Shown piece by piece: positions 26,156 to 35,217 of a stretch of 64,000 nucleotides of DNA; within the stretch, counting starts at the first letter, position 1; the number at the start of each line of letters is the position of its first letter. Source of the stretch: Clostridiales bacterium (GTDB taxonomy: Bacteria; Bacillota; Clostridia; Oscillospirales; Oscillospiraceae); NCBI GenBank assembly GCA_022775085.1, contig JALFJQ010000022.1, forward strand, positions 45,859 to 109,858, written 5' to 3'. Made by a program: the position numbers and the translations under genes. The notes under the pieces were generated by a model, which saw nothing but the letters and a program-made list of their open reading frames with translations, did not search any database and was not told where the DNA came from.

Positions 26156-27580
26156 ATGAAAAGTTCCTTCAGCCGCAACTTCAGCACTGCCGCGACAATC
26201 CTGCTGCTGGCTCTGACCATTCTGGGCGCTTCCTTCCAGATTCAAATCAACAACTTTCTGGAAAACACCACAGTCTCAAGACTGGCTCAGGACTCCGAGG
26301 TTGTTGCCAATCTAGCCAGCGCATACGGCATGGTCGGAAATCTGCACAGCCGGGAACTGTTGCTGAATCTTGACGTGGTGTCCCAGATCACCAATGCGGA
26401 CATCGTGATCTGTGACAATGAGGGCTATATTATTCTATGCTCCGGCGATCTGGGCGGCGGAAACCATGACGGCTGGCAGATCAATCAGGATTTTCTTGAC
26501 AAGGTTTACCAGAGCGGAAGCTACAGCGCCACTGGCACCATCCGAAATCTTTACGAAGAGGAACGGTTTGTTGTATCCGCACCCATCATCAGCGGTCAGC
26601 AGCGTCTTGGCATCGTCATCGTTTCCACACCAACAGCCGGCACTCGTCAAGTTCTGGATAAGATCTCCAATATTTTTCTGACGGTGTCCGTGTTTGTAAT
26701 ACTGATTGCCGTGATTGGCGTTGTGGCCTTTGCCAGACGAGAAACAAGGCCCCTGCGTGAGCTTGCCAAAACAGCCACAGCCTTTGGCCACGGAGAACTG
26801 GATGCCCGCGTTAAAATTGATGAGGACTGCAGTGTGGAAATGGAAGAACTGGCTCTGGCCTTCAACAACATGGCCATATCTCTGCAAAAGAGCGAATACC
26901 AGCGGCAGGAATTTGTTGCCAATGTGTCTCATGAGCTGAAAACCCCCATGACCACCATTTCCGGCTATGTGGACGGCATTCTGGACGGAACCATTCCGGA
27001 GGAGAAGCGGGATCACTATCTGCGCATTGTCTCCGACGAAACCAAACGGCTGAGCCGTCTGGTTCGCAGTATGCTGGACATCTCCCAGCTACAAAAAGAG
27101 CAGGGCATTCCAGAGGAAAAGAAGATCCACTTTGATCTGGAAGAATGCGCCGGTCAGGTGCTCATTACCTTCGAAAAGAAGATCAATGACAAGCATCTGA
27201 ATGTGGATGTGAATTTTCCGGAGCATCCGGTGTACACCATGGCCAATCAGGATTATATCACACAGGTTATCTACAATCTGCTGGACAACGCCGTCAAGTT
27301 CTGTCCCGATGGCGGCACACTGGGCCTATCCATTCGGGAAGGCGGCAGTAAAGCCTATGTATCCGTCAGCAACGACGGTGATACCATACCTCCGGAGGAA
27401 CTGCCACTGGTATTTGACCGGTTCCACAAGCTTGACAAATCTCGCTCCCAGAACCGGGATGGCTGGGGACTGGGCCTGTATATCGTAAAAACCATCATCT
27501 GCTGCCACGGGGAGAATATCTCCGTTTCCTCTAAGGACGGAAAGACCGAGTTCACCTTTACCATGCCATTGGTCAACTGA
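26156..27580 (+). CDS. Membrane sensor histidine kinase (HAMP-HisKA-HATPase)
   Basis: FVANVSHELKTPMTTISGYVDGILDGT; HATPase N/G boxes; N-terminal TM helix and sensor region. Confidence 0.95.
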   Translation: MKSSFSRNFSTAATILLLALTILGASFQIQINNFLENTTVSRLAQDSEVVANLASAYGMVGNLHSRELLLNLDVVSQITNADIVICDNEGYIILCSGDLGGGNHDGWQINQDFLDKVYQSGSYSATGTIRNLYEEERFVVSAPIISGQQRLGIVIVSTPTAGTRQVLDKISNIFLTVSVFVILIAVIGVVAFARRETRPLRELAKTATAFGHGELDARVKIDEDCSVEMEELALAFNNMAISLQKSEYQRQEFVANVSHELKTPMTTISGYVDGILDGTIPEEKRDHYLRIVSDETKRLSRLVRSMLDISQLQKEQGIPEEKKIHFDLEECAGQVLITFEKKINDKHLNVDVNFPEHPVYTMANQDYITQVIYNLLDNAVKFCPDGGTLGLSIREGGSKAYVSVSNDGDTIPPEELPLVFDRFHKLDKSRSQNRDGWGLGLYIVKTIICCHGENISVSSKDGKTEFTFTMPLVN

Positions 27581-27676
27581 CCTTCCCGCCCGCTAAGCGT
27601 GATTTGTCCAAACGACTTCGCCGACAGGCGGATCGATGACCCGTCCTTTAGTTCTTACTATAATATGAGGTATCCT

Positions 27677-28954
27677 ATGAGCGAACGAAATCATTCTTAT
27701 CCCGACTGGGATGACAGTGTATACGGCACAGGTCCCACCGATCCGCCGAAAAACCGGGGCACACTGGTGGCGCTTCTTCTGATTCTGATTATCTTTCTGT
27801 GCGGGATTGCCACAGTTCTGGGTCTTCTGAATATCCGCCTGTTTCAAGAGCTGAAAACCGATCACGAGAAAAAAGAGCTTGGCATCACCTTCACCATGGA
27901 ACCCACAGAGGAATCTGATGAAATGCTAGACCAATCCGTTCAAGTGGAAGAACCATCCATTCCTTCATCCACCGCCGTCACATCCATGAACCTTCAGACC
28001 GCTCCGAAGGGCATCGACAATATTCCGGAGGGCGGCGGGATTTCCCTTCAGGAAATCTACACCCGGAATATTCCCTCTGTCGTTTCCATTACCTGCCAGA
28101 GCAGCCGCAGCAGTTTCTCCGGCACCGGTGTCATTCTCTCCTCCGACGGATATATCGTTACCAATGCCCATGTGGTAGAGGATGCTGATACCATATCTGT
28201 GCAGCTGACGGATGACAGAAATTACACCGCCCGTCTGGTTGGCTTTGATGAAATATCCGATTTGGCAGTGCTGCGAATCGACAGCACAGACCTGACCCCC
28301 GCCCAATTCGGCGATTCCTCCACACTGCGGGTGGGCGATACGGTGGTTGCCATCGGCGATCCTCTGGGTGCAGCCTTTCGGGGCACCTATACCAATGGAA
28401 TCGTTTCCGCCATCAACCGGGACGTGGATTTGAACGGCCGCACCATGACCCTGATCCAAACCAACGCCGCCCTGAACTCCGGAAACTCCGGCGGGCCACT
28501 GATCAATTGCTACGGTCAGGTCATCGGTATCAACACCATGAAGATCGGCGCCTTTACGGACACCGCCGGCGTGGAAGGACTGGGCTTTGCCATACCCAGC
28601 ACCCAGGTCAAAGAAATCGTGGATCAAATCATTTCTCAGGGCTATGTATCGGGCCGTCCGACACTGGGTATCACCGGTGAAACCCTGTCCACCTTCTATC
28701 AGCACTACTACCGAATGCCCGCGGGACTTTATATCACCGCCGTGGATGACGGCAGCGACGCGGACAGCAAAGGCATTCAGGAGGGTGATATTCTGCTGTA
28801 TCTGGATGACACCCGGATCAATAACCCGGATGATCTGAAAACAGCAGTCTATGACTGTGAGGTGGGACAGAGCGTAGATGTCATCATCTACCGCCGGGGA
28901 CAGCAGTACCGGGTGCAGCTGACTCTTCAGGAAGATATACCGAACTATGGATGA
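27677..28954 (+). CDS. HtrA/DegP-like S1C serine protease with PDZ domain
   Basis: MSERNHSYPDWDDS...TM...; catalytic contexts VTNAHVV, SDLAVL, LNSGNSGGPL; C-terminal PDZ. Confidence 0.93.
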   Translation: MSERNHSYPDWDDSVYGTGPTDPPKNRGTLVALLLILIIFLCGIATVLGLLNIRLFQELKTDHEKKELGITFTMEPTEESDEMLDQSVQVEEPSIPSSTAVTSMNLQTAPKGIDNIPEGGGISLQEIYTRNIPSVVSITCQSSRSSFSGTGVILSSDGYIVTNAHVVEDADTISVQLTDDRNYTARLVGFDEISDLAVLRIDSTDLTPAQFGDSSTLRVGDTVVAIGDPLGAAFRGTYTNGIVSAINRDVDLNGRTMTLIQTNAALNSGNSGGPLINCYGQVIGINTMKIGAFTDTAGVEGLGFAIPSTQVKEIVDQIISQGYVSGRPTLGITGETLSTFYQHYYRMPAGLYITAVDDGSDADSKGIQEGDILLYLDDTRINNPDDLKTAVYDCEVGQSVDVIIYRRGQQYRVQLTLQEDIPNYG

Positions 28955-29062
28955 ACCATCCCGTAGGGGTCGGCATACCCGATGCCCCATCCCAAGACAG
29001 AATGGGACATCCAGGAGCCTTCTCCTGCGAGCCTTCAATTTTAGCAAGCGAGGTCTTTATCA

Positions 29063-29797
29063 ATGGAACCAATTTATCAAGCGGATTTTACGATCACCGA
29101 GCGGGATGTAGACCGTTATGGCCGGCTCCTGCCCTCCATGATCCTGTTCTACGCCCAGCAGGTGGCCGGGATGCACAGCGCGGAGCTGACAGTTGGATAT
29201 GAAACCCTGCTGAAACAGCGGATGTTCTGGGCAGTGACCCGGCACAAGGTGCAGGTCACCCGGATGCCCCAACTCGGTGAGCATATCCACATCGAAACCT
29301 GGCCCATGCCAACCACGCGGGTAGCCTATCCCCGGTCCATGGTGGCCTATGATGAAAGCGGCAATGAAGTGTTCCGCTCCATCAGCCTGTGGGTTCTCAT
29401 GGATCTGGACACCCGAAATATGATTCTTCCCGGTAAGAGCGGTATTTCCGTCGTGGGTACGCTGCGGGGCAACGAACTGACCGTCCCCATGGGTCTGCCA
29501 GCCAAGGCTCTGCGCAGCAGTCGCCAGCGGCCTGTCTGCTTCACCGATCTGGACAGAAACGGACATATGAACAACTGCCGGTACTTAGACTGGATCGCGG
29601 ATCTGCTGCCCAGCGGCTATCATGCGGGTCACGAGATCCGGGAATTCACCGTCTGCTATCTCAGCGAAGCCCGGGAGGGCCAGACGCTGGAACTTCGGTG
29701 GGACTTCCCCGAGGAGAACTGTCTTTATATGGATGCCCACCGGACAGAGGATGAACACGACAGCCGGATATTCTCCGCGCGCCTGTTGTTTGAATAA
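29063..29797 (+). CDS. Acyl-ACP thioesterase
   Basis: MEPIYQADFTITERDVDRYGRLLPSMILFYAQQVAGMHSAELTVGYETLLKQRMFWAVTRHKVQVTRMPQLGEHIHIETWPMP. Confidence 0.88.
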   Translation: MEPIYQADFTITERDVDRYGRLLPSMILFYAQQVAGMHSAELTVGYETLLKQRMFWAVTRHKVQVTRMPQLGEHIHIETWPMPTTRVAYPRSMVAYDESGNEVFRSISLWVLMDLDTRNMILPGKSGISVVGTLRGNELTVPMGLPAKALRSSRQRPVCFTDLDRNGHMNNCRYLDWIADLLPSGYHAGHEIREFTVCYLSEAREGQTLELRWDFPEENCLYMDAHRTEDEHDSRIFSARLLFE

Positions 29798-29819
29798 CCG
29801 TTGTTATGTAAATGTAGGA

Positions 29820-29856
29820 AACTCCACAGCTTTTTTGAAAGCTGTGGAGTTTTTTG
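29820..29856 (+). terminator. Rho-independent terminator
   Basis: aactccacagcttttttgaaagctgtggagtttttt. Confidence 0.85.
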
Positions 29857-29863
29857 TTCACCA

Positions 29864-29936
29864 TGTGGAACAGCCCTGTATTTTCCACAGATTTTCCGCC
29901 ATTGTCTGTGGAGAAACCTGTGGAAAATGTGGAAAA
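29864..29936. promoter_or_regulatory. DnaA-box cluster 1, candidate origin sub-region
   Basis: tgtggaaca 29864, ttttccaca 29881, tgtggagaa 29907, tgtggaaaa 29919, tgtggaaaa 29928; AT-rich flank to about 30000. Confidence 0.65.
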
Positions 29937-29962
29937 CTGCTGTTGAGAAATGGTATTGGTTT

Positions 29963-30127
29963 TTATAAATCTGTATTATGTAAACTATTATTATCCTTCC
30001 AATCCGGAAAACAGGTAAGATAAAAGTCACATTCGTCACAGGCAATCCCATAGTTGAGGTTATCCCCATTGTGTAGGCATAATTCACCATGATAACTGGG
30101 GGTAAGGATTTCTTCTTGTTCAGACAT
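29963..30127 (-). CDS. Small Cys-rich protein of unknown function
   Basis: MSEQEEILTPSYHGELCLHNGDNLNYGIACDECDFYLTCFPDWKDNNSLHNTDL; upstream RBS ggagga. Confidence 0.6.
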   Translation of the reverse strand: MSEQEEILTPSYHGELCLHNGDNLNYGIACDECDFYLTCFPDWKDNNSLHNTDL

Positions 30128-30204
30128 AAATATCTCCTCCATTAAAAAGATTATATGTCTTTTTTCGTAGATATGCAATAGCACACATACAAAATATAGT
30201 TTGT

Positions 30205-30435
30205 ATGGGAGATGATATTGTGATAAGCTATGAACCCCTATTTCAAACTATGAAAGAGAAAGGAATCACATCCTATCGCCTGTTCAAACTGGGATTCCCT
30301 CAATCGAATTACTACGCCATCAAACGGGGCGACAATATTTCTACACATACCATAAACGAACTGTGTAAAATTCTCAATTGCAATGTATCGGACATAATGA
30401 CATATATAGACGAAAAACAGGGCCGGTCGCAATGA
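30205..30435 (+). CDS. Cro/CI-type HTH regulator
   Basis: ISYEPLFQTMKEKGITSYRLFKLGFPQSNYYAIKRGDNISTHTINELCKILNCNVSDIMTYI. Confidence 0.85.
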   Translation: MGDDIVISYEPLFQTMKEKGITSYRLFKLGFPQSNYYAIKRGDNISTHTINELCKILNCNVSDIMTYIDEKQGRSQ

Positions 30436-30444
30436 CCAGCCCTG
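30418..30444 (+). terminator. Terminator hairpin at the HTH gene end
   Basis: cagggccggtcgcaatgaccagccctgttg. Confidence 0.55.
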
Positions 30445-30498
30445 TTGCTGCATTGTCAGAATTCGTAGGGACAAGCCCCACTCAATAATGGAAAAAGT

Positions 30499-30574
30499 GA
30501 CGATACCGAGCTAAACCATATGGTGTAACGATTACCACCAGTCTGTGCACGTATTGTCCGCGGCGACTCGCCGC
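30499..30574 (-). repeat. Family C intergenic repeat, copy 3
   Basis: gacgataccgagctaaaccatatggtgtaacgattaccaccagtctgtgcacgtattgtccgcggcgactcgccgc, abutting the guaB stop. Confidence 0.85.
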
Positions 30575-32080
30575 TTATTTTACATTGGAGGTGGAGCGCA
30601 GGGTGACGTCGTGGGCACCGCCTTCTACGATGGACACGGAGGACACCAGCGTCAGTTTGGCATCCCGCTGCAGGTCGGGGATGTTGGTCACGCCCACATT
30701 GCACATGGTGGAGCGAACCTTGTAGAGGGAGGCCTCCACGTTGTCATGGAGAGAACCGGCGTAGGTGACGTAGGAGTCAACGCCCTCCTCGAAGCTCAGC
30801 TTGGTGGAGCCGCCCAGATCGTAGCGCTGCCAGTTCCGGGCACGGTTGGAGCCTTCGCCCCAGTACTCCTTCATGTAGGCACCGTTCACCATAACCTTGT
30901 TTGTGGGGGACTCGTCAAACCGGGCAAAGTAACGGCCCAGCATCAGGAAATCCGCGCCCATGGCCAGAGCCAGCGTCATGTGGTAGTCGTGTACGATGCC
31001 ACCGTCGGAGCAGATGGGCACATAGATGCCGGTCTCCTTGAAATACTCGTCCCGGGCAGCAGCAACCTCAATGAGGGCAGTTGCCTGACCGCGGCCAATG
31101 CCCTTGGTCTCCCGGGTGATGCAGATGGAGCCGCCGCCGATGCCGACCTTCACAAAATCCGCGCCGGCCTTGGCCAGGAACAGGAAGCCGTCCCGGTCAA
31201 CTACGTTGCCAGCGCCAATCTTCACGGTGTCGCCATAGTTGTCCCGCACCCACTTGATGGTCTTTTCCTGCCAGCAGGTGTAGCCCTCGGAAGAGTCGAT
31301 GACCAGCACGTCGGCACCGGCCTCCAGCAGTGCGGGGATGCGGTCAGCATAGTCCCGGGTGTTGATGCCCGCGCCCACCAGATACCGCTTCTTGGAGTCC
31401 AGCAGCTCCAGGGGGTTCTCCTTGTGAGAGGAGTAGTCCTTGCGGAAAACGAAGTACATGAGGTGATCCTCGTCGTCCACGATGGGCAGGCTGTTCAGCT
31501 TGTTGGCCCAGATGATGTCGTTGGCTTCCTTCAGAGTGGTCTCCTTGGGAGCGGTGACCAGCTTGCTGCGGGGGGTCATGAAGTCGGAGACCTTATCGCT
31601 GGGGCTCATACGGGAGACCCGGTAGTCACGGCTGGTGACGATGCCCAATAGCCTACCGTTGGCGGTGCCGTCCTCGGTGATAGCCACGGTGGAGAAGCCG
31701 TTTCTGGCTTTCAGCGCCAGCACGTCGGCCAGCGTGGCATCCGGGGTCAGATTGGAGGCAGAGGTGACAAAGCCAGCCTTGTAGCCCTTGACCTTTGCCA
31801 CCATGGCGGCCTGATTTTCAATGGACTGGGAACCGTAAATAAAGCTGATGCCGCCCTCCTTAGCCAGAGCAATGGCCAGGGTGTCGTTGGACACGGACTG
31901 CATGACGGCGGAGGTCAGGGGCACGTTCAGGCTGATGGCAGGCTCCTCCACGCCCTTACGGTACTTGACCAGAGGGGTCTTGAGACTGACCCGGTCAGGG
32001 ATGCAGTCCTCGGAGGTGTAGCCGGGGATGAGCAGGTACTCGCTGAAGGTGTGGCTGGGTTCCGGATAGTAGTAAGCCAT
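30575..32080 (-). CDS. guaB: IMP dehydrogenase
   Basis: 501 aa; [64 protein letters not shown]...[13 protein letters not shown]-like insert. Confidence 0.93.
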   Translation of the reverse strand: MAYYYPEPSHTFSEYLLIPGYTSEDCIPDRVSLKTPLVKYRKGVEEPAISLNVPLTSAVMQSVSNDTLAIALAKEGGISFIYGSQSIENQAAMVAKVKGYKAGFVTSASNLTPDATLADVLALKARNGFSTVAITEDGTANGRLLGIVTSRDYRVSRMSPSDKVSDFMTPRSKLVTAPKETTLKEANDIIWANKLNSLPIVDDEDHLMYFVFRKDYSSHKENPLELLDSKKRYLVGAGINTRDYADRIPALLEAGADVLVIDSSEGYTCWQEKTIKWVRDNYGDTVKIGAGNVVDRDGFLFLAKAGADFVKVGIGGGSICITRETKGIGRGQATALIEVAAARDEYFKETGIYVPICSDGGIVHDYHMTLALAMGADFLMLGRYFARFDESPTNKVMVNGAYMKEYWGEGSNRARNWQRYDLGGSTKLSFEEGVDSYVTYAGSLHDNVEASLYKVRSTMCNVGVTNIPDLQRDAKLTLVSSVSIVEGGAHDVTLRSTSNVK

Positions 32081-32127
32081 TGGGGGTTCCTCCTGTTTCT
32101 ATATTTTGATAGTTGATATAAAGAAAT

Positions 32128-32244
32128 GTCATTGCGAGGAGCGTAGCGACGTGGCAATCCGTTCTCCTCAAAAACATCGGTCACAGCACCGTTTCATGGG
32201 AAAACAGATTGCCACACCAGTGTGCGCACTGGTTCGCAATGACA
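32128..32244. repeat. Family B REP-like repeat, copy 1
   Basis: gtcattgcgaggagcgtagcgacgtggcaatccg ... gattgccacaccagtgtgcgcactggttcgcaatgac. Confidence 0.85.
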
Positions 32245-32249
32245 AGGAT

Positions 32250-33170
32250 TTACAGCGTTTTTCCGTCTCCCGAATCCAGCACTTCCGCGACTTCTTTTCC
32301 GGTGGAATTGAGCTTGCGGAAATTGCCGAGGATCTCGCTGACGGGGTTGACGATGGCGAAGGTGTTTGGATAGCGGCGGATAATGCTGTTCACCGCCGCG
32401 ATCTGGGTCTTGTTCACCACACACAGCAGCACGCTGGTCTCCCGCCCGGAATACATTCCTTTGCCGGGGATCAGGGTGGTGGTGTGATGGATGTCCCGGA
32501 TAATGTCCTGAGAAATTTCGTCGGGATAATCGGTGATGATCTCAAAGGCGATGGCGGAACGGCCGGACTTCATCAGGCGCTCGCCTACGTTGGTAGCCAT
32601 GAAGCTGTAGAGAATGCACAGGATCACCGGCTCCATCTGATAGCCGTAAACAAAGTAGCTGGCAACGGCAACGGCCGCGTTCAGGGTAAAGCTGATGACG
32701 AACACACTCTTTTCCGGGGAACGCTTGTGAATAATGGCAGAGACAAAATCCGTTCCGCCGGTATAGGCGCTGGCCTTTACCAGAATGGAATAGACGTAGC
32801 CCTGAATGACACCGGCCACCAGAGGCCCCAGAATTTTACTGGTGCCATTCTCCGTGGCGTAAGCAAAGGGACTCAGATCCACATGATCCAGCAGCAGCAG
32901 TCCCAGAGAGAAGGTGATCACATAGACCATGCTCCGCAGCGCGATGGGCTTGCTGACCTCTATGTAGCACCAGATGGCCAGAGGCACATTGATCAGCAGG
33001 CTCAGGTAGCCCACGCTGACGCCGGAGACGTACTGAATCATGGTGCAGATGCCGTTGACACCGGAAGGGGCGAACTGATTGGGAAATACGAACAACTCAT
33101 AGTTGACGGAGGCCACCAGCGCTACCATTGCGATGACCAGATAAGTCCATGCCTTTTTCATTGTTTGCAT
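32250..33170 (-). CDS. YitT-family (DUF2179) membrane protein
   Basis: MKKAWTYLVIAMVALVASVNYELFVFPNQFAPSGVNGICTMIQYVSGVSVGYLSLLINVPLAIWCY... Confidence 0.87.
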   Translation of the reverse strand: MQTMKKAWTYLVIAMVALVASVNYELFVFPNQFAPSGVNGICTMIQYVSGVSVGYLSLLINVPLAIWCYIEVSKPIALRSMVYVITFSLGLLLLDHVDLSPFAYATENGTSKILGPLVAGVIQGYVYSILVKASAYTGGTDFVSAIIHKRSPEKSVFVISFTLNAAVAVASYFVYGYQMEPVILCILYSFMATNVGERLMKSGRSAIAFEIITDYPDEISQDIIRDIHHTTTLIPGKGMYSGRETSVLLCVVNKTQIAAVNSIIRRYPNTFAIVNPVSEILGNFRKLNSTGKEVAEVLDSGDGKTL

Positions 33171-33577
33171 AGCGAAACCTCAAAAAATAACCGCCGCACA
33201 GACCGGGCCTTCCGTTGACCATCGGAAGGTTTTCCCGTTTTGCAGACGGGAGGGTCGGCGACCCTCCCAACAGCTTATTTGATTATTCATTCTAACATAG
33301 CTTATTTTTCCGGTCAAGGCGCAAAGTGACGAAAAAAAAGCCCTGGAAAAGGGGCTTTGTGGGGGGTATGTCGACCCGTCCGCACTATGCACACATCTGT
33401 CCTTAAAAGGATAACCCATTCCGGGGGAAAAGGAACGCTCTTTTCTGAATTTCCGCTAAAATTTCCTTGAGTTTTCTGTTGAAATGTGATAAAATTTAGG
33501 GTGAAAGATTATGTCCCGAAATGGGCCTGCAGCTCCTTTTTCCGGGACTTCAGAAACCTATGGAAAGGAGCCGGATT

Positions 33578-34891
33578 ATGTATTCATCCGCCTATGTCTG
33601 GGCAAAGATTCTGAGCAGTCTGGAAGAGCGGCTGGGCGCTGTGACCATCTCCGCGTGGCTGGACGACGCGGAGGTCGTGGAGCTGAACGAAAATAACCTG
33701 ATTCTCTACTCTCCCTCGGATTTCCGCCGGGAGATCATCCGACGCCGGTGCACCGATCTCATTGAGGACGCGCTGAAGGAGATCTTCAACTCCGACGCAA
33801 AGCTTTTGGTGTTCGGCGACGAGGAACTGAACGCCCGGAAGGCCAAGGGAAAGAATCCCACCACCATGGACTTTAATCCTCAGTTTACCTTCGATAATTT
33901 TGTGGTGGGCCCAAGCAACCGCTTCGCTCACTCCGCCGCCATTGCCGTTTCCAAGACCCCGGGACAGGTCTATAACCCCCTGTTCATCTACGGCCCCCCC
34001 GGCGTGGGCAAGACCCACCTGCTCTATGCAATCGCCAACGGCATCCGCAAGGAAAATCCCAACGCCAACATCGTCTACATCAAGGGCGACCAGTTCACAA
34101 ATGAATTGATCGACGCCATCAAAAACGGAAAGAACATCGAATTTCGCAGTAAATATCGGGAAGCGGATCTGTTTCTGGTGGATGATATTCAGTTCATCGC
34201 CGGCAAGGAATCCACCCAAGAGGAATTCTTCCATACCTTCAACAAGCTCTACGAGGAGCACAAGCAGATCGTCCTGACCTCCGACCGGAAGCCCGACGAT
34301 ATGCTGACTCTGGAAGAGCGGCTGCGAAGCCGTTTTCTCTGGGGTCTCACCGCGGACATTAACCCCCCGGACTATGAGACCCGTATGGCCATTCTCAAGA
34401 ACAAGGCCAAGCAGCTGGGTCTGGACCTGCCGGACGACGTGTGCAACTACATCGCCGTGAACATTACCAGCAATGTCCGGCAGATTGAGGGCACCGTCAA
34501 GAAAATTCTGGCCTACCGGGATCTCAATAATATGCCTCTGGATCTTCCCAATATCTCCCGGGCCATTGACGATATGTTCAAGAGCGAGGGCAACGCCCTG
34601 CCCACCCCGGCTCTGATCATCACCCAGGTCTGCAAGTTCTACAACGTGGACGAATCCATCCTCCGGGGTACCCAGAAAAACAAGGGCACCGCCGAGGCCC
34701 GTCAGATGGCCATGTACCTGATCCGTAAGCTCACCAACCTGAGCCTGCCGGACATTGGAAAGGAATTCGGCCGGGATCATTCCACCGTATTGTACGCCAT
34801 CCGAAAAGTCGAAGTCGCGCTGAAAAACGGCGACAGCAACGTGCAGAACAACGTCCGGGACATTACTGCCAATATCAACTCGTGTCTCTGA
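33578..34891 (+). CDS. dnaA: Chromosomal replication initiator DnaA
   Basis: NPQFTFDNFVVGPSNRFAHSAAIAVSKTPGQVYNPLFIYGPPGVGKTHLLYAI...GRDHSTVLYAIRKVE; start trimmed to MYSSAYVW with RBS ggaaaggag. Confidence 0.98.
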   Translation: MYSSAYVWAKILSSLEERLGAVTISAWLDDAEVVELNENNLILYSPSDFRREIIRRRCTDLIEDALKEIFNSDAKLLVFGDEELNARKAKGKNPTTMDFNPQFTFDNFVVGPSNRFAHSAAIAVSKTPGQVYNPLFIYGPPGVGKTHLLYAIANGIRKENPNANIVYIKGDQFTNELIDAIKNGKNIEFRSKYREADLFLVDDIQFIAGKESTQEEFFHTFNKLYEEHKQIVLTSDRKPDDMLTLEERLRSRFLWGLTADINPPDYETRMAILKNKAKQLGLDLPDDVCNYIAVNITSNVRQIEGTVKKILAYRDLNNMPLDLPNISRAIDDMFKSEGNALPTPALIITQVCKFYNVDESILRGTQKNKGTAEARQMAMYLIRKLTNLSLPDIGKEFGRDHSTVLYAIRKVEVALKNGDSNVQNNVRDITANINSCL

Positions 34892-34900
34892 TTTGAAATG

Positions 34901-34975
34901 AGGAGTTAGGAGTGTGGAGTGTGGATTTATTTTTTGAATCCTTCACTTCTCACTCCACACTTCACACTCCACACT
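34901..34975. repeat. Family D inverted repeat, copy 2 (dnaA-dnaN spacer)
   Basis: ggagttaggagtgtggagtgtgga ... ctcactccacacttcacactccacac. Confidence 0.7.
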
Positions 34976-35130
34976 TTTCCACAGCCCCTGTGGAATGTGG
35001 AATTTTTTCCTGTGGAAAACCGGGGCGTAAAATTTTCTCCACACCGGGCTGTGGATGGCTGTGGAAAATCTCACAGGGGTCTGTGGAAAAAAAGTTGCTG
35101 CGGCTCTAAGACAAATGCCACTTTTCCACA
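34976..35130. promoter_or_regulatory. oriC: DnaA-box cluster 2, probable oriC core
   Basis: Perfect TTTTCCACA/TGTGGAAAA at 34976, 35011, 35060, 35082, 35122 plus near-matches at 34989, 34996, 35036, 35050; followed by AT-rich 35131-35200. Confidence 0.85.
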
Positions 35131-35217
35131 TAACTTCCTACTAATACTGTTAATACTACCAAAACCTATAAAAGATAATAAAATATACTTTCTCTTTAAG
35201 AAGAAAGGATGAATGCC

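Noticed and set aside
32128-32244. Possible CRISPR-like repeats (recurring gtcattgcgaggag...)
   Set aside because: Copies are dispersed, palindromic and not regularly spaced; no spacers and no cas genes.
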